Shown here in pieces: positions 5,568 through 5,672 of a DNA stretch of 5,672 bases. How positions within the stretch are numbered: the stretch's first letter is position 1; the number at the start of each line of letters is the position of its first letter. The stretch lies in NCBI GenBank assembly GCA_937910265.1, contig CALEPD010000257.1, forward strand, positions 1 through 5,672, read 5' to 3'. The position numbers were made by a program, and so were the translations under genes. This DNA comes from an uncultured Bacteroidales bacterium (GTDB lineage: Bacteria; Bacteroidota; Bacteroidia; Bacteroidales; P3). The notes below the pieces were generated by a model. The model worked only from the letters and a program-made list of their open reading frames with translations. It searched no databases and was not told the origin of the DNA.

Positions 5568-5672
5568 TTTTCACCAATGGTTTTCATTAAGCTGTCCCAA
5601 AGCAGTGAGGCGGTCTTGTCCCAACTGAATTTTTTTCGTTGTTCTATTCCTCTTGTTATCAGTGTTTTCCGT
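5564..5672 (-). CDS. Probable group-1 (GT4-type) glycosyltransferase, C-terminal 35 residues
   Basis: An open - strand frame enters from the right edge and stops at TGA 5566-5564. The 35 visible residues read RKTLITRGIEQRKKFSWDKTA... and end ...MKTIGEK. The 'RG.EQ..KFSWDKTA..L' pattern followed by a short amphipathic helix matches the C-terminal end of group-1 glycosyltransferases, where (F)SW(D/E) near the end is common. No catalytic part is visible, so substrate and product cannot be stated. The TGA overlaps the ATG of the OmpA-domain gene (ATGA), meaning the two are co-transcribed and probably translationally coupled. This short frame could also belong to another family; the glycosyltransferase call is moderate. 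Confidence 0.6.
   Translation of the reverse strand, partial: RKTLITRGIEQRKKFSWDKTASLLWDSLMKTIGEK

Overview
The window looks like a chromosomal segment of a Bacteroidales bacterium (phylum Bacteroidota). Three things point there. The promoter-like sites carry the Bacteroidota -7 motif TAnnTTTG rather than a sigma70 -10 box. The starts of the annotated genes lack Shine-Dalgarno sequences and have A/T-rich leaders. The gene content is also typical: a mutY-ssb pair, a major OmpA with barrel, coiled coil and peptidoglycan-binding domain, and a Bacteroidota-style 'NPSFE' carbohydrate-module/OmpA fusion. I cannot name the genus from sequence alone. There is no sign of phage, insertion sequence, CRISPR, tRNA or rRNA.

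Layout from left to right: (1) the 3' end of mutY, then its own-promoter neighbour ssb, both on the + strand (1-953); (2) pgi on the - strand (954-2258), whose stop codon directly abuts the ssb stop codon; (3) an AT-rich divergent intergenic region of about 510 bp (2259-2767) with the pgi and ompA promoter motifs, a sizeable inverted repeat and one doubtful 23-codon ORF; (4) a highly codon-biased major outer-membrane OmpA gene on the + strand (2768-4045) closed by a very strong intrinsic terminator; (5) a roughly 350-bp convergent gap (4046-4397) with that terminator, about 230 bp of unexplained sequence and a 13-bp-stem hairpin; (6) a second, quite different OmpA-domain gene on the - strand (4398-5567), whose start overlaps by ATGA the stop of a gene entering from the right edge, probably a group-1 (GT4-type) glycosyltransferase.

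Functionally this is mostly housekeeping: base-excision repair of 8-oxoG:A mispairs (MutY), single-strand DNA protection (SSB), glycolysis/gluconeogenesis (Pgi) and envelope anchoring (two OmpA-domain proteins). The least characterised part is the right-hand unit, where a putative sugar-binding, peptidoglycan-anchored envelope protein appears to be translationally coupled to a glycosyltransferase. I did not find convincing evidence for a wholly new system. The best leads are that coupled pair, the hairpin and unexplained sequence between the two convergent ompA genes, and the inverted repeat upstream of the major ompA.
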